Assembly (NCBI RefSeq): GCF_900143625.1
Contig: NZ_FRFF01000192.1
Coordinates: 1 to 39,055, forward strand
Direction of reading: 5' to 3'
DNA: 39,055 nt
From: Nocardiopsis sp. JB363
GTDB lineage: Bacteria; Actinomycetota; Actinomycetes; Streptosporangiales; Streptosporangiaceae
In this document: positions 1 through 7,308 of the stretch, one piece after another
Position numbering within the stretch: the stretch's first letter is position 1
Layout of the letters: the number at the start of each line of letters is the position of its first letter
Translations under genes and position numbers: made by a program
Notes under the pieces: model-generated
What the model was told of the DNA's origin: nothing
Databases searched by the model: none
Seen by the model: the letters and a program-made list of their open reading frames with translations, nothing else

Positions 1-34
1 GGTCCACCCCCCACCTCCCCCACCGGGAGAAGCC

Positions 35-1393
35 GTGCTGAACACCATCGGAGACATCCTGCTGGGTATGTTCGTGGCCATCGTGGTCACCATCGGCACC
101 GGCTACTTCGTCGCCCAACAGTTCGCCTACACCGCCGTGGACCGCTCACAGGTACGCGCCGGGGCGAGCGCCGGCGACCCGCGATGGCGACGCGTACGCG
201 CCATCACCGACCGCACCTCCTTCACCCTCTCCGGGGCCCAGTTCGGCATCATCGTCACCACCCTCGTCGTCGGCTTCGTCGCCGAACCCATGATCGGCAC
301 CGGCCTGGGCCTGCTCCTGGAGGAGGCCGGGCTGCCCCACGGCACCGGCCTGGCCCTCGGCACCACCTTGGCGTTGCTGTTCGCCACCATCGTCCAGATG
401 GTCTTCGGTGAGCTCTTGCCCAAGAACCTGGCCATCACCCACCCGGCGCCGGTGGCCCGCGCCCTGGCCCTGAGCACCCGCGCCTACCTGGCATTGTTCG
501 GATGGCTCATCTGGATCTTCGACCGCTCCGCCACCGCGCTGCTGCACCTGATGCGCGTCGAACCGGTCCACGACGTGGACGACGCCGCCACCGCGGGCGA
601 CCTCAAGCACATCCTGGCCGAGTCCCGCCGCACCGGGGACCTGCCCGAACAGATCTACGACCGTCTCTCCCGCGCCCTGGACTTCTCCGAACGCACCGCC
701 GAACAGGCCATGACCCCGCGGGCACGGACCATCACCGTCCACGCCGACCAACCCCTGGCCCACGTGGTCCGGCTCATGGCGCACGGACGCTCCCGCTTCC
801 CCGTCCTCGACGACACCGACGTGGTGGGCGTGGTGTGCCTGCGCGACGTGTTGGCCATGGACCCGGCGCGACGTGACGAGGTCACGGTCGGTCGGGTCGC
901 CCGCACCTCCGTCCTGGTGCCCTACTCGCTGGACCTGCCCGCCACGCTGCACGCCCTGCGCGTGGCCGACGAGGAGATGGCCTGCGTGGTCGACGAGTAC
1001 GGCGGACTGGCCGGCGTCATCACCACCGAGGACCTGGCCGAGGAACTCGTCGGAGAGATCGCCGACGAACACACCCCGCACCGGGTGCCCTGTACCTCCC
1101 AGGACGACGGACGCGTCCACAGCGTCCCCGGCTCACTGCACATCGACCAGGCCGAGCACCTGTTGGACCGCCTTCTGCCCCACGGACGCTACGAGACGCT
1201 GGGCGGCCTGGTCGTCCACGCCCTGCACCGGTTGCCCCGCCCCGGTGACCGCGTCCACCTGGTCCTTCCCTCACCGGTGGGCGAGGAGCAGGCGCCCCGC
1301 GTCGAGCTGACCATCCACGTCGATACCGTCCGCCACCACGTCCCCGAACGCCTCACCCTGTGCCTGGACGTGACCGAGGGAGCCGCCGTATGA
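35..1393 (+). CDS. CNNM/CorC-type membrane protein (DUF21, CBS pair, CorC_HlyC domain)
   Basis: A 452-residue integral membrane protein. Residues 1-185 hold hydrophobic helices of the DUF21 (CNNM) transmembrane domain, with the family stretch SGAQFGI and FGELLPKNLA. A CBS pair follows at about 215-335 (TPRARTITV; then DEYGGLAGVITTEDL), then a C-terminal CorC_HlyC domain at about 350-440 (SVPGSLHIDQAEHLL). Family members are linked to magnesium or cobalt efflux and older annotations call them hemolysins; the substrate cannot be read here. The GTG start at 35 is chosen because GGGAGAA lies 6 nt upstream. Its stop overlaps the ATG of the next gene (ATGA at 1390-1393), so the two are probably translationally coupled and may form a heteromer. 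Confidence 0.9.
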   Translation: MLNTIGDILLGMFVAIVVTIGTGYFVAQQFAYTAVDRSQVRAGASAGDPRWRRVRAITDRTSFTLSGAQFGIIVTTLVVGFVAEPMIGTGLGLLLEEAGLPHGTGLALGTTLALLFATIVQMVFGELLPKNLAITHPAPVARALALSTRAYLALFGWLIWIFDRSATALLHLMRVEPVHDVDDAATAGDLKHILAESRRTGDLPEQIYDRLSRALDFSERTAEQAMTPRARTITVHADQPLAHVVRLMAHGRSRFPVLDDTDVVGVVCLRDVLAMDPARRDEVTVGRVARTSVLVPYSLDLPATLHALRVADEEMACVVDEYGGLAGVITTEDLAEELVGEIADEHTPHRVPCTSQDDGRVHSVPGSLHIDQAEHLLDRLLPHGRYETLGGLVVHALHRLPRPGDRVHLVLPSPVGEEQAPRVELTIHVDTVRHHVPERLTLCLDVTEGAAV

Positions 1394-2421
1394 GCGAACT
1401 GAGCCCGTTCCTGGTCCTGGCCCTGACCGTCCTGTTCATCTCCCTGAGCGCGTTCTTCGTGGTGGTGCAGTTCTCCCTGGTCGCGGTGCGCCGCCACCGC
1501 TTGGAGGAGGCCGCACGCGACAGCGCCGCCGCCCGGGTGGCGCTGCACGGCATGCGCCGGGTCTCCCTGCTGCGGGTCTCCCTGCTGATCTCCGGCACCC
1601 AGTTCGGCATCACCCTGGCCACCCTGGCCCTGGGTTCGGTGTCCAAACCCGCCGTGCACCACACCCTGGAACCCCTGTTGGAAGGGGCCCTGCCGCCGGC
1701 GGTGGCCACCGCGGTCTCCTTCACCCTGGCCCTGCTGATCGTCTCCTTCCTCCACCTGGTCGTGGGCGAGATGGCCCCCAAGTCCTGGGCCATCGGCAAC
1801 GCCGAGCGAGCGGTCATCGTCACGGCCGTACCCATGCGGATGTTCATGGTGCTGTTCCGTCCCCCGCTCCTGGTCTTCAACGGCGCCGCCGACCGGTGTC
1901 TGCGTCTGGTGGGGGTCGATCCCTTGGAGGCCCTGCCCTCCGGGCGCGGACCCGACGCCGTGCGCGAGTTGGTCGAACACTCCGCCGACGCCGGCACCCT
2001 GGACGCCGAACGGCGCGACCGCGTCATCACCGTCCTGGAGGCCGAGGCCCGACCGCTGAGCGAGGCGCTCACCCCCGGTGAGGAGATCGCCCAGGTGCCC
2101 CTGGACGCGGACCTGGACCGGATCCTCGCGGTGGCCCGTGACACCGGGCACCTGCGTCTGGTCGTCACCGACCACGGCGAGCCCGTGGGGAAGCTGCACG
2201 TGCGTGAGGCCCTGACCAGCACTCCCGGGACCCGTGCCGCCGATCTGATGCGCCCGCTGCTGTCACTTCCCGCGCACACCCCCGTGTCGGCCGCCCTGAG
2301 CGTGATGCGCGAGGGCCGGTCCCACCTGTGCCTGGTCCGTGATCGCGAAGGCGCCCTGGTGGGGTTGGTGACGTTGGAGGATCTGCTGGACCGGCTGTTG
2401 CCTTTGCGCGCGGCGGCCTGA
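1390..2421 (+). CDS. Second CNNM/CorC-type membrane protein (DUF21-CBS, short form)
   Basis: A 343-residue paralogue of the preceding protein, starting at the ATG in the ATGA overlap. DUF21 helices fill residues 1-180 (SGTQFGITLATLALG; VVGEMAPKSWAIGNAERA). A CBS pair follows at about 215-340, ending HLCLVRDREGALVGLVTLEDLLDRLLPL. It lacks the C-terminal CorC_HlyC domain of its neighbour, and the first CBS repeat is degenerate (no clear TPR motif). Paired full-length and short DUF21 genes are a common actinobacterial arrangement; a joint complex is inference. A strong hairpin follows the stop. Confidence 0.88.
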   Translation: MSELSPFLVLALTVLFISLSAFFVVVQFSLVAVRRHRLEEAARDSAAARVALHGMRRVSLLRVSLLISGTQFGITLATLALGSVSKPAVHHTLEPLLEGALPPAVATAVSFTLALLIVSFLHLVVGEMAPKSWAIGNAERAVIVTAVPMRMFMVLFRPPLLVFNGAADRCLRLVGVDPLEALPSGRGPDAVRELVEHSADAGTLDAERRDRVITVLEAEARPLSEALTPGEEIAQVPLDADLDRILAVARDTGHLRLVVTDHGEPVGKLHVREALTSTPGTRAADLMRPLLSLPAHTPVSAALSVMREGRSHLCLVRDREGALVGLVTLEDLLDRLLPLRAAA

Positions 2422-2432
2422 ATCACACCGCG

Positions 2433-2467
2433 AGCGGGGGCGGCGTCTTCGAGACGCCGCCCCCGCT
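2433..2467 (+). terminator. Strong hairpin terminator after the DUF21 pair
   Basis: A perfect 16-bp GC-rich stem (2433-2448 with 2452-2467) has a 3-nt loop, starts 12 nt after the stop codon, and is followed by a T/C-rich stretch rather than a clean T-run. It most likely ends the two-gene operon. Confidence 0.75.
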
Positions 2468-2540
2468 GGTGTTGTACTCTCCCGGCCGTCGCGAGCGTGT
2501 GTTCGTCGACCGAAAAAATCTTCCTCCATTTTAAACTCCG

Positions 2541-2670
2541 GCCATGTTCACCCCTCAATCAAAGGGTGCAAGGGCTCGCAGAGTATGGAGAGGTCTTCGA
2601 AGGGGAAGAACCGGAGGGACCCTGGTCCCGATTCCTGACATTTGGGAGTTATCAGGCCGTGTTCACTCAA
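2541..2670 (+). other. AT-richer intergenic tract with a direct repeat
   Basis: The gap between the DUF21 operon and the HTH gene is clearly less GC-rich than its surroundings. It carries two imperfect copies of GCC(A/G)TGTTCAC-CTCAA, at 2541-2558 and 2656-2670, the second just upstream of the -35 of the next gene. No convincing coding frame was found. The copies could be regulator sites; this is unproven. Confidence 0.3.
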
Positions 2671-2679
2671 GGCGCACCC

Positions 2680-2708
2680 TGTACACACTTCACTGCGATT
2701 GCTAGGTT
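2680..2708 (+). promoter_or_regulatory. Promoter of the HTH cassette, predicted leaderless
   Basis: TGTACA (2680-2685) and TAGGTT (2703-2708) are separated by exactly 17 nt. The predicted transcription start falls on or next to the A of the ATG at 2715, and no Shine-Dalgarno sequence precedes that ATG, so the mRNA is probably leaderless. Confidence 0.6.
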
Positions 2709-2714
2709 CACGCT

Positions 2715-2984
2715 ATGACCGAACCGCGGGAATTCCGCGTCATCGAGCAGAAAAAGCTCCTGGTCAGTGTCCGCAAAGCCGCCCAAATCCTCGACGTATC
2801 AGAGCGTGTGGTCTACGACCTCTGCTACAGCGAAGAACTCCAGTCGGTGAAGATTGGACCAAAGAAATGGATTCGTAGAATCACGTGCGAATCACTCAAC
2901 GAGTACGTCGAAAATGCCGTACGCGAATCCCGAATCGGCCAAGAGCACGGATCACAGACACCGCTGAAAGGTGGTGCCCCATGA
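2715..2984 (+). CDS. Excisionase-family helix-turn-helix DNA-binding protein
   Basis: An 89-residue basic protein with one MerR/excisionase-type winged helix-turn-helix at about residues 14-66 (LLVSVRKAAQILDVSERVVYDLCYSEELQSVKIGPKKWIRRI), the pattern of HTH_17/excisionase proteins. In this family the domain serves either as a recombination directionality factor on integrative elements or as a small transcription factor. No integrase lies nearby, so a regulator role is as likely as an excisionase role. The GC content and codon use (AAA, AAT, GAA) are lower than neighbours, suggesting acquisition. Its stop overlaps the next start (ATGA at 2981-2984). Confidence 0.75.
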   Translation: MTEPREFRVIEQKKLLVSVRKAAQILDVSERVVYDLCYSEELQSVKIGPKKWIRRITCESLNEYVENAVRESRIGQEHGSQTPLKGGAP

Positions 2985-3424
2985 ATACACTTCCCACAAC
3001 CGAAAGACTTCAAGCCCTTCCTAAGCGCAAATCGGCCCGACCGGTCGAACCCTCCGTCTCCGGGCCTCGCAGACTGACCGCGTGCGCTCGCGACGTGGCC
3101 GCCCTGATCGAGGCAGACCCCGGGCTGTGGCCGGCCCTGACCACGTGTGTCACCGACACCCACGGGCTGACCACCGTCCACTACGCCGCCGTGCACGGCG
3201 GTGGCCTGGCCTCCTCACTGTTCGGCCCCGACGGGGTCGTCTCCCGCTGGCGCGACCTCCTGCACGCGCCCACCGAGTCCAGGCGCGAACGCGCCCAGGG
3301 CCGCGAACGTGTGGTGACCCTGCGCGGCCACCACTCCGGATACGCCGTCACGGTGCTCTTCACCGTCCTGTCCGGCCCTCGCATCCCCGATGGGGACGCT
3401 TCCGAACAGGAGTCCGACAGGTGA
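2981..3424 (+). CDS. Hypothetical protein, middle gene of the HTH cassette
   Basis: A 147-residue protein of no family I recognise. The first 25 residues are polar and basic (ERLQALPKRKSARPVEPSV). The remainder looks like one small alpha/beta domain, including TCVTDTHGLTTVHYAAVHGG and the hydrophobic strand YAVTVLFTVLSGP near the C-terminus. There is no signal peptide, membrane helix or cysteine cluster. The ATG at 2981 overlaps the previous stop, and the stop overlaps the next GTG (GTGA at 3421-3424), so the three genes are almost certainly co-translated. It may be a partner of the HTH protein; that is inference from coupling only. Confidence 0.65.
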   Translation: MNTLPTTERLQALPKRKSARPVEPSVSGPRRLTACARDVAALIEADPGLWPALTTCVTDTHGLTTVHYAAVHGGGLASSLFGPDGVVSRWRDLLHAPTESRRERAQGRERVVTLRGHHSGYAVTVLFTVLSGPRIPDGDASEQESDR

Positions 3425-3870
3425 CCATGACCCCACCCTCGTCCCGTCTGCTATACGTGGACGCCAACACCACTCCCTGGCCGCTCAACCACCACGCCTA
3501 CGTGCACGCGTGCGCCGAACGGTTGCGCAAGGAGGTCGACCACGCCCCGCGGGTCCACTTCCCCGAGAGCCACCTGCAACGGAGCGACACCCGCGGCGCC
3601 CTGTTGCGTCTGGACGGACCCGACCACGACGACGTCCTGCTGACCTGGGACGAACAGCGCGGCTGGGCCCGGCTGGAACAGTCCGTCCGTCGCCCCTTGG
3701 TCCTGGGAGCCGATCCCCTGTTGGACCCGGAGGCCTTCGCCCACGCCGTCACCGCCCTGCTGAGCCCGGGGACCCGACAGTTGGTGATGGTGCAGGAGCG
3801 CTCCCGCGTCTTCGCCCACCCGGTGGACCTGATCTTCGAGCGTCGCCTGGCGGCCTACCGGGCCCTGTGA
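3421..3870 (+). CDS. DUF6292-like protein, last gene of the HTH cassette
   Basis: A 149-residue soluble protein. The pattern HAYVHACAERL, then DDVLLTWDEQRGWARLEQ, then DPEAFAHAVTALL resembles the actinobacterial DUF6292 family, whose core is a D-x-x-L-x-W-[DE]-E-x-x-G-W segment. The function of that family is unknown to me. The GTG at 3421 is favoured by the GTGA overlap and by AGGAG about 7 nt upstream; ATG at 3427 is the alternative. A hairpin terminator follows immediately, closing the three-gene unit. Confidence 0.65.
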   Translation: MTMTPPSSRLLYVDANTTPWPLNHHAYVHACAERLRKEVDHAPRVHFPESHLQRSDTRGALLRLDGPDHDDVLLTWDEQRGWARLEQSVRRPLVLGADPLLDPEAFAHAVTALLSPGTRQLVMVQERSRVFAHPVDLIFERRLAAYRAL

Positions 3871-3882
3871 ACAGTCCCGAGA

Positions 3883-3917
3883 GGGTCCTCCTTCGATTCG
3901 GGAGGGAAGGAGGACCC
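3883..3917. terminator. Hairpin terminator between convergent units
   Basis: The 11-bp stem GGGTCCTCCTT/AAGGAGGACCC has a 13-nt loop and sits between the stop of the plus-strand cassette and the stop of the minus-strand methyltransferase gene. It could serve both directions. Confidence 0.7.
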
Positions 3918-3925
3918 CATGCCCA

Positions 3926-4594
3926 TCAGTCGTCGCGGCGAGCCAGCACCACCGCGTCGGTCATGGTCACCTCGCAGCCATCACCACGGCGACGCGTGCG
4001 CGAACGCGGCTCGGCCACCAGTACCCGCCACCGGTCGGTTTCCAGTACCGCCGCCACCTCCTCGGGCACCACGTGGGCGTGCCCGTGGCCGGCGTGCGGG
4101 GCATGACCGTGGGCGTCGGAGGGATCGTGGCCCACGATGAGCAGCCGCCCACCCGGCTCGACCCGTGCGGCCAGGTGTTCCACCAGCCTCGCGAAGGGCC
4201 CCTCGGGGTGGGCGTAGTGGCTGGTGACCAAGTCGAAACCGCTCAGGTGCGGCTCCAAGGCCATGGCGTCGGCCCTCACCCACCGGATACGGGACGCCGC
4301 CTCGGCGTCGGCCCGTTGCACCAACGCCCGGGCCCGCTCCAGCGCGTTGGCCGAGATGTCCACCGCGGTGACCTCCCAGCCGTGCCGGGCCAGCCACAGA
4401 CTGTCGGCGCCCAGCCCCGCACCGACCTCCAAGGCCCGGCCCGGTTCCACTTCGCCGGCGGCGGCCACCAGCTGCGGGTTGGGCTCACCCGGGCCGCCGT
4501 GCCCGTGGTCATGGGCCCCCGAGCGGTAGCGCTCCTCCCAGAACCCCCGGTCGAACTCGCCCGCCATGTTCATGCCCCCATCGTCGTTGTTCAC
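3926..4594 (-). CDS. Class I SAM-dependent methyltransferase
   Basis: A Rossmann-type methyltransferase of up to 222 residues. Motif I is LEVGAGLGADSLWLA (about 55-70), followed by the acidic end of strand 2 (VTAVDIS) and motif II/III regions (RADAMAL, FDLVTSHYAH). The opening FWEERYRSG and the late GGRLLIVGHDP are typical of small-molecule or thiopurine/tellurite-like methyltransferases. A His-rich stretch (HGHAPHAGHGHAH, about 165-180) is unusual. The GTG at 4594 overlaps the upstream flavoprotein stop (GTGA); ATG at 4573, with GGGGG a few bases upstream, is a possible alternative start. It probably shares an operon with the flavoprotein, which suggests a common substrate, possibly a thiol. 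Confidence 0.8.
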   Translation of the reverse strand: MNNDDGGMNMAGEFDRGFWEERYRSGAHDHGHGGPGEPNPQLVAAAGEVEPGRALEVGAGLGADSLWLARHGWEVTAVDISANALERARALVQRADAEAASRIRWVRADAMALEPHLSGFDLVTSHYAHPEGPFARLVEHLAARVEPGGRLLIVGHDPSDAHGHAPHAGHGHAHVVPEEVAAVLETDRWRVLVAEPRSRTRRRGDGCEVTMTDAVVLARRDD

Positions 4595-5598
4595 AGTCCG
4601 CGGCCCTGCCCGGCTCGCGCGGCCACCTCACGCTCGGCCGCGGCCGAGAAGGGACGCCGATCGGCCAGGGCCCGGTCGATCTCACCGTTGATGAGGTCGG
4701 CGTTGATCTGCGCCGCCGCGAAGGTCCCGGCCGCACCCGAGGCCCCCACCTGAGCGGACACGTCGGTGGCGTTGCCCGCCACCCATACCCCCGCCACCGC
4801 GGCGCGGCCCATGGCGTCCACCGGCAGGTTCTCGCCCACCCCCATGGGGTGGGCCACCGGTGCCAGACCCAGCGGGGCCAGGAAGTCCACCCGGGCCACC
4901 ATTCGGCCGGCCACGGCCAGGGCCCGACGCTCCACCAGCTCTCCCCCGACCAGACGTACCCCGGCCAGGGCGTCGTCGACCGTCTCCACCCCGGCCACCG
5001 GGTCCTCGATCACCTCGATACCGCGCACGGCCAGTCGCTCGGCCTGTTCGGTCTCCACCGCCGTCCCGTTCGCGAAGAAGACCACGTCCGCGCTCCACTG
5101 GCTGAACATCAGGGCCTGGTGCACCGACATCGGACCCGTGGCCAGCACACCGATGGGTTCGTCCCGTACCTCCCACCCGTGGCAGTAGGGGCAGTGCAGT
5201 ACGTCGCGGCCCCAGCGCTCGGCCAGCCCGGGAACGTCGGGCAGCTCGTCGACCAGCCCGGTGGCCACCAGCACCCGGGCGGCCCGCACCGTGCGCCCGT
5301 CCTCCAAGAGCGCCTCGAACGCGCCCGCCTCACCCTCGACCGAACGCACCCGCCCCCGCATCACGTGCGCCCCGTAGGAGCGCGCCTCGGCCCGTCCCCG
5401 TTCCAGCAGCTCGCCCGGGGGCGTGCCCTCCAAACCCAGCAGACCGTGCACCCCGGCCGCCGGGGCGTTGCGCGGCTCTCCCGCGTCCACCACCAGCACC
5501 GATCGCCGGGCGCGGGCCAGGGTGAGCGCCCCGCTCAGCCCCGCGGCACCGCCGCCGATCACCAACACCTCGTAGAAGTCCTCGACCTGTGCGTCCAC
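4591..5598 (-). CDS. Thioredoxin-reductase-like FAD/NAD(P)H oxidoreductase with CPYC dithiol
   Basis: A 335-residue flavoprotein. The N-terminal FAD motif is VIGGGAAGLSGALTLARA (residues 13-30). The redox pair C136-PY-C139 lies in HCPYCHGWEV, and the C-terminal FAD contact is VWVAGNATDVSAQVGASGAAG. True thioredoxin reductases carry CA[TV]CDG; CPYCHGWE instead recalls the dithiol-oxidase branch (GliT/HlmI type) and the many actinobacterial homologues of unknown substrate. The NADPH-binding glycine motif is degenerate (GVLATGPMSVHQA), which fits an oxygen-using oxidase or weak NADPH use. The GTG at 5598 has AGGAGG 9 nt upstream. It is coupled to the methyltransferase and divergent from an XRE-cupin regulator. 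Confidence 0.82.
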   Translation of the reverse strand: MDAQVEDFYEVLVIGGGAAGLSGALTLARARRSVLVVDAGEPRNAPAAGVHGLLGLEGTPPGELLERGRAEARSYGAHVMRGRVRSVEGEAGAFEALLEDGRTVRAARVLVATGLVDELPDVPGLAERWGRDVLHCPYCHGWEVRDEPIGVLATGPMSVHQALMFSQWSADVVFFANGTAVETEQAERLAVRGIEVIEDPVAGVETVDDALAGVRLVGGELVERRALAVAGRMVARVDFLAPLGLAPVAHPMGVGENLPVDAMGRAAVAGVWVAGNATDVSAQVGASGAAGTFAAAQINADLINGEIDRALADRRPFSAAAEREVAARAGQGRGL

Positions 5599-5643
5599 CG
5601 TGGACCACCTCCTACGATCCACAGTGCGACCCGCGCCCAGCAG

Positions 5644-5676
5644 TTGACAAGTTCTGTTGCCGTCATGGCAAAATAT
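5644..5676 (+). promoter_or_regulatory. Promoter and candidate operator of the XRE-cupin gene
   Basis: TTGACA at 5644-5649 is a consensus -35. An A/T-rich -10 (CAAAAT, 5669-5674) follows at a long spacing, close to the ATG at 5681, which has no Shine-Dalgarno sequence. The inverted repeat TTGCC-N5-GGCAA (5657-5671) overlaps the promoter and is a candidate autoregulatory site that could also affect the divergent flavoprotein promoter. Confidence 0.5.
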
Positions 5677-5680
5677 GTGG

Positions 5681-6286
5681 ATGGACCACGACCTCGACCA
5701 GGCCCTGGGCACCGTCGGGCCCCGCCTGCGCGCCCTGCGCACCCAACGCCGCATCACTCTGGCCGACCTGTCCACCACCACCGGCATCTCGGTCAGCACG
5801 CTGTCCCGGTTGGAGACCGGTGAACGCAGGCCCACCCTCGAACTCCTGCTGCCCTTGGCCCGCGCCTACGGCGTCACCCTCGACGAACTCGTCGACGCGC
5901 CTCCCACCGGCGACCCGCGCGTGCACATGCGCCCCACCACCCGCGGGGGGATGACGATGATCCCCCTGACCCGCCGCCCCGGCGGCATCCAGGCGTACAA
6001 GATGGTGCTGTCGGCCGACCCCGGACGCCGCGAACCCGACCCCCAGGTCCATGAGGGCTACGAGTGGCTCTACGTCCTCAACGGACGTCTGCGCCTGGTC
6101 CTGGGCGAACACGATCTCGTCCTGGGCACCGGTGAGGCCGCCGAGTTCGACACCCGTGTCCCCCATTGGTTCGGCGCCGCCGACAACCACGCGGTGGAGT
6201 TCCTCAGCCTCTTCGGTGCCCAGGGCGAGAAGGCCCACCTGCGCGCCCGTCCCGAACAACGGGGCCAAGACGAGCGCCGCGGCTGA
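5681..6286 (+). CDS. XRE-family transcriptional regulator with C-terminal cupin
   Basis: A 201-residue regulator. An XRE helix-turn-helix occupies residues 10-68 (LRALRTQRRITLADLSTTTGISVSTLSRLETGERRPTLELLLPLARAYGVTLDELV). A cupin_2 effector domain follows at about 115-185 (HEGYEWLYVLNGRLRLVLGEHDLVLGTGEAAEFDTRVPHWFGA), including the conserved H/E and late H. Such proteins usually sense a small molecule through the cupin. The ATG at 5681 directly follows the promoter. Its divergent placement from the flavoprotein-methyltransferase operon, 82 nt away, makes that operon the likely target. Confidence 0.88.
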   Translation: MDHDLDQALGTVGPRLRALRTQRRITLADLSTTTGISVSTLSRLETGERRPTLELLLPLARAYGVTLDELVDAPPTGDPRVHMRPTTRGGMTMIPLTRRPGGIQAYKMVLSADPGRREPDPQVHEGYEWLYVLNGRLRLVLGEHDLVLGTGEAAEFDTRVPHWFGAADNHAVEFLSLFGAQGEKAHLRARPEQRGQDERRG

Positions 6287-6345
6287 GGGCCGTCGACGCC
6301 CACACCACCGCGCCCCGAGGCGTCCCCACGCTCACGCCCGTGCGC

Positions 6346-6376
6346 TTGACCTTGGAGTCGACTCGAAGGTCTACCG
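6346..6376 (+). promoter_or_regulatory. MerR-type promoter/operator with 19-bp spacer
   Basis: TTGACC (6346-6351) and CTACCG (6371-6376) are spaced by 19 bp, the overlong spacing typical of promoters that MerR proteins activate by untwisting. The spacer holds the near-perfect dyad ACCTTGGAGTC/GACTCGAAGGT (6349-6370; one mismatched pair), close to the ZntR/CueR operator type. The ATG at 6384 falls at the expected transcription start, so the gene is probably leaderless and autoregulated. Confidence 0.85.
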
Positions 6377-6383
6377 TGCGCGC

Positions 6384-7163
6384 ATGGTGATGATGCGGAT
6401 CTCCGAACTGGCCGAACGTTCCGGCGTGGCGGCCACCACCCTGCGCTACTACGAAGAGCGCGGACTGCTCCCGGCACAGCGCTCCCCGGCCGGGTACCGC
6501 CTCTACGACGAACGCGCCCTCGATCGGTTGGCCTTCGTCACCACCGCCAAACGTCTGGGGCTGGACCTGGACGAGATCGGCGAGCTCACCGCCCTATGGG
6601 CGGCCCACCCGTGCTCACATGTCAAGGCCGCGCTGAGCCCACGGCTGGAACAGCGCCTGGACCAGGCCCGCGCCCGAGCCGCCGAGCTGAAAGACTTCCA
6701 GGCGATGCTGCGCACCGCCCACGCCCGCCTACGTCGGCTCCCGGACCGCGACGCCCCATGCGATCCGGGCTGCACCTTCCTGACCGACCCGACCCCATCG
6801 GAGCGGACCGGGCATCCGCGTCTCCTGCCCCTGGTCGATACCGGCGACACCATGTGCCTGCTGGAGGCGGGTGAGCACGAGACTCGTTTGGACGCCTGGC
6901 GCGATCTCCTGACCGAGGCCACCCGTACACCGCGCTCACACGGCAGTTCCTGGAGTCTGCCCTGGGAACGGGCGGGGCGGTTGGCCGAACTCGCTGCGGC
7001 CGAACATCAGTGCTGCGCCTTCTTCGACCTGCGCATCGACTTCACCCCTGAGCGGGTGCACCTGCGTGTGGGCGTTCACCCCGATCATCGCCCTGACCCC
7101 GACACCCCGGCCGGGCAGGCCGCCCGCGTCCTGGGCGCCCTGGCCCCCGCCGAGGAGAACTGA
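6384..7163 (+). CDS. MerR-family regulator with fused cysteine-rich C-terminal domain
   Basis: A 259-residue protein. The MerR HTH is at residues 4-70 (RISELAERSGVAATTLRYYEERGLLPAQRSPAGYRLYDE), followed by a dimer helix to about 120. Candidate metal ligands are C77 (HPCSHV), the C126-x3-C130 pair just after the dimer helix, and the adjacent C210-C211 in EHQCCAFFDL. Residues 150-255 form an extra domain absent from classical 130-150-residue MerR proteins; the CC-[AP]-FF segment resembles a small standalone actinobacterial domain. A thiol-reactive metal is the likely signal (inference). No target gene lies immediately downstream, so it probably regulates itself and a distant locus. The start is chosen from the promoter position; ATGs at 6390 and 6393 are in frame. 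Confidence 0.85.
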   Translation: MVMMRISELAERSGVAATTLRYYEERGLLPAQRSPAGYRLYDERALDRLAFVTTAKRLGLDLDEIGELTALWAAHPCSHVKAALSPRLEQRLDQARARAAELKDFQAMLRTAHARLRRLPDRDAPCDPGCTFLTDPTPSERTGHPRLLPLVDTGDTMCLLEAGEHETRLDAWRDLLTEATRTPRSHGSSWSLPWERAGRLAELAAAEHQCCAFFDLRIDFTPERVHLRVGVHPDHRPDPDTPAGQAARVLGALAPAEEN

Positions 7164-7255
7164 ACCGATGTCGCCGACGGAACGCCCGCTCTGAGTCCGT
7201 CGACCCGAACGCCGCCGTGACGGTACGGGCACACCTGGAACCGGGCGCACGCGAA

Positions 7256-7290
7256 CGGGGCCGCACCCACACTCGGTGGGTACGGCCCCG
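7256..7290. terminator. Bidirectional hairpin terminator
   Basis: A stem of CGGGGCCG paired with CGGCCCCG plus ACCCAC paired with GTGGGT, with one mismatch, closes a 5-nt loop. It lies between the convergent MerR and ohr genes and can serve both. Confidence 0.7.
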
Positions 7291-7308
7291 CGTGGAATCC
7301 GGCTACGC

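Noticed and set aside
2497..2718. Possible 73-codon gene in the gap before the HTH cassette
   Set aside because: No Shine-Dalgarno, no recognisable protein pattern, overlaps the cassette promoter and runs into the next start in another frame.
2715..2984. Integrated mobile element marked by an excisionase
   Set aside because: No integrase, attachment repeat or tRNA gene is present around the cassette, so the HTH protein alone does not establish an element.
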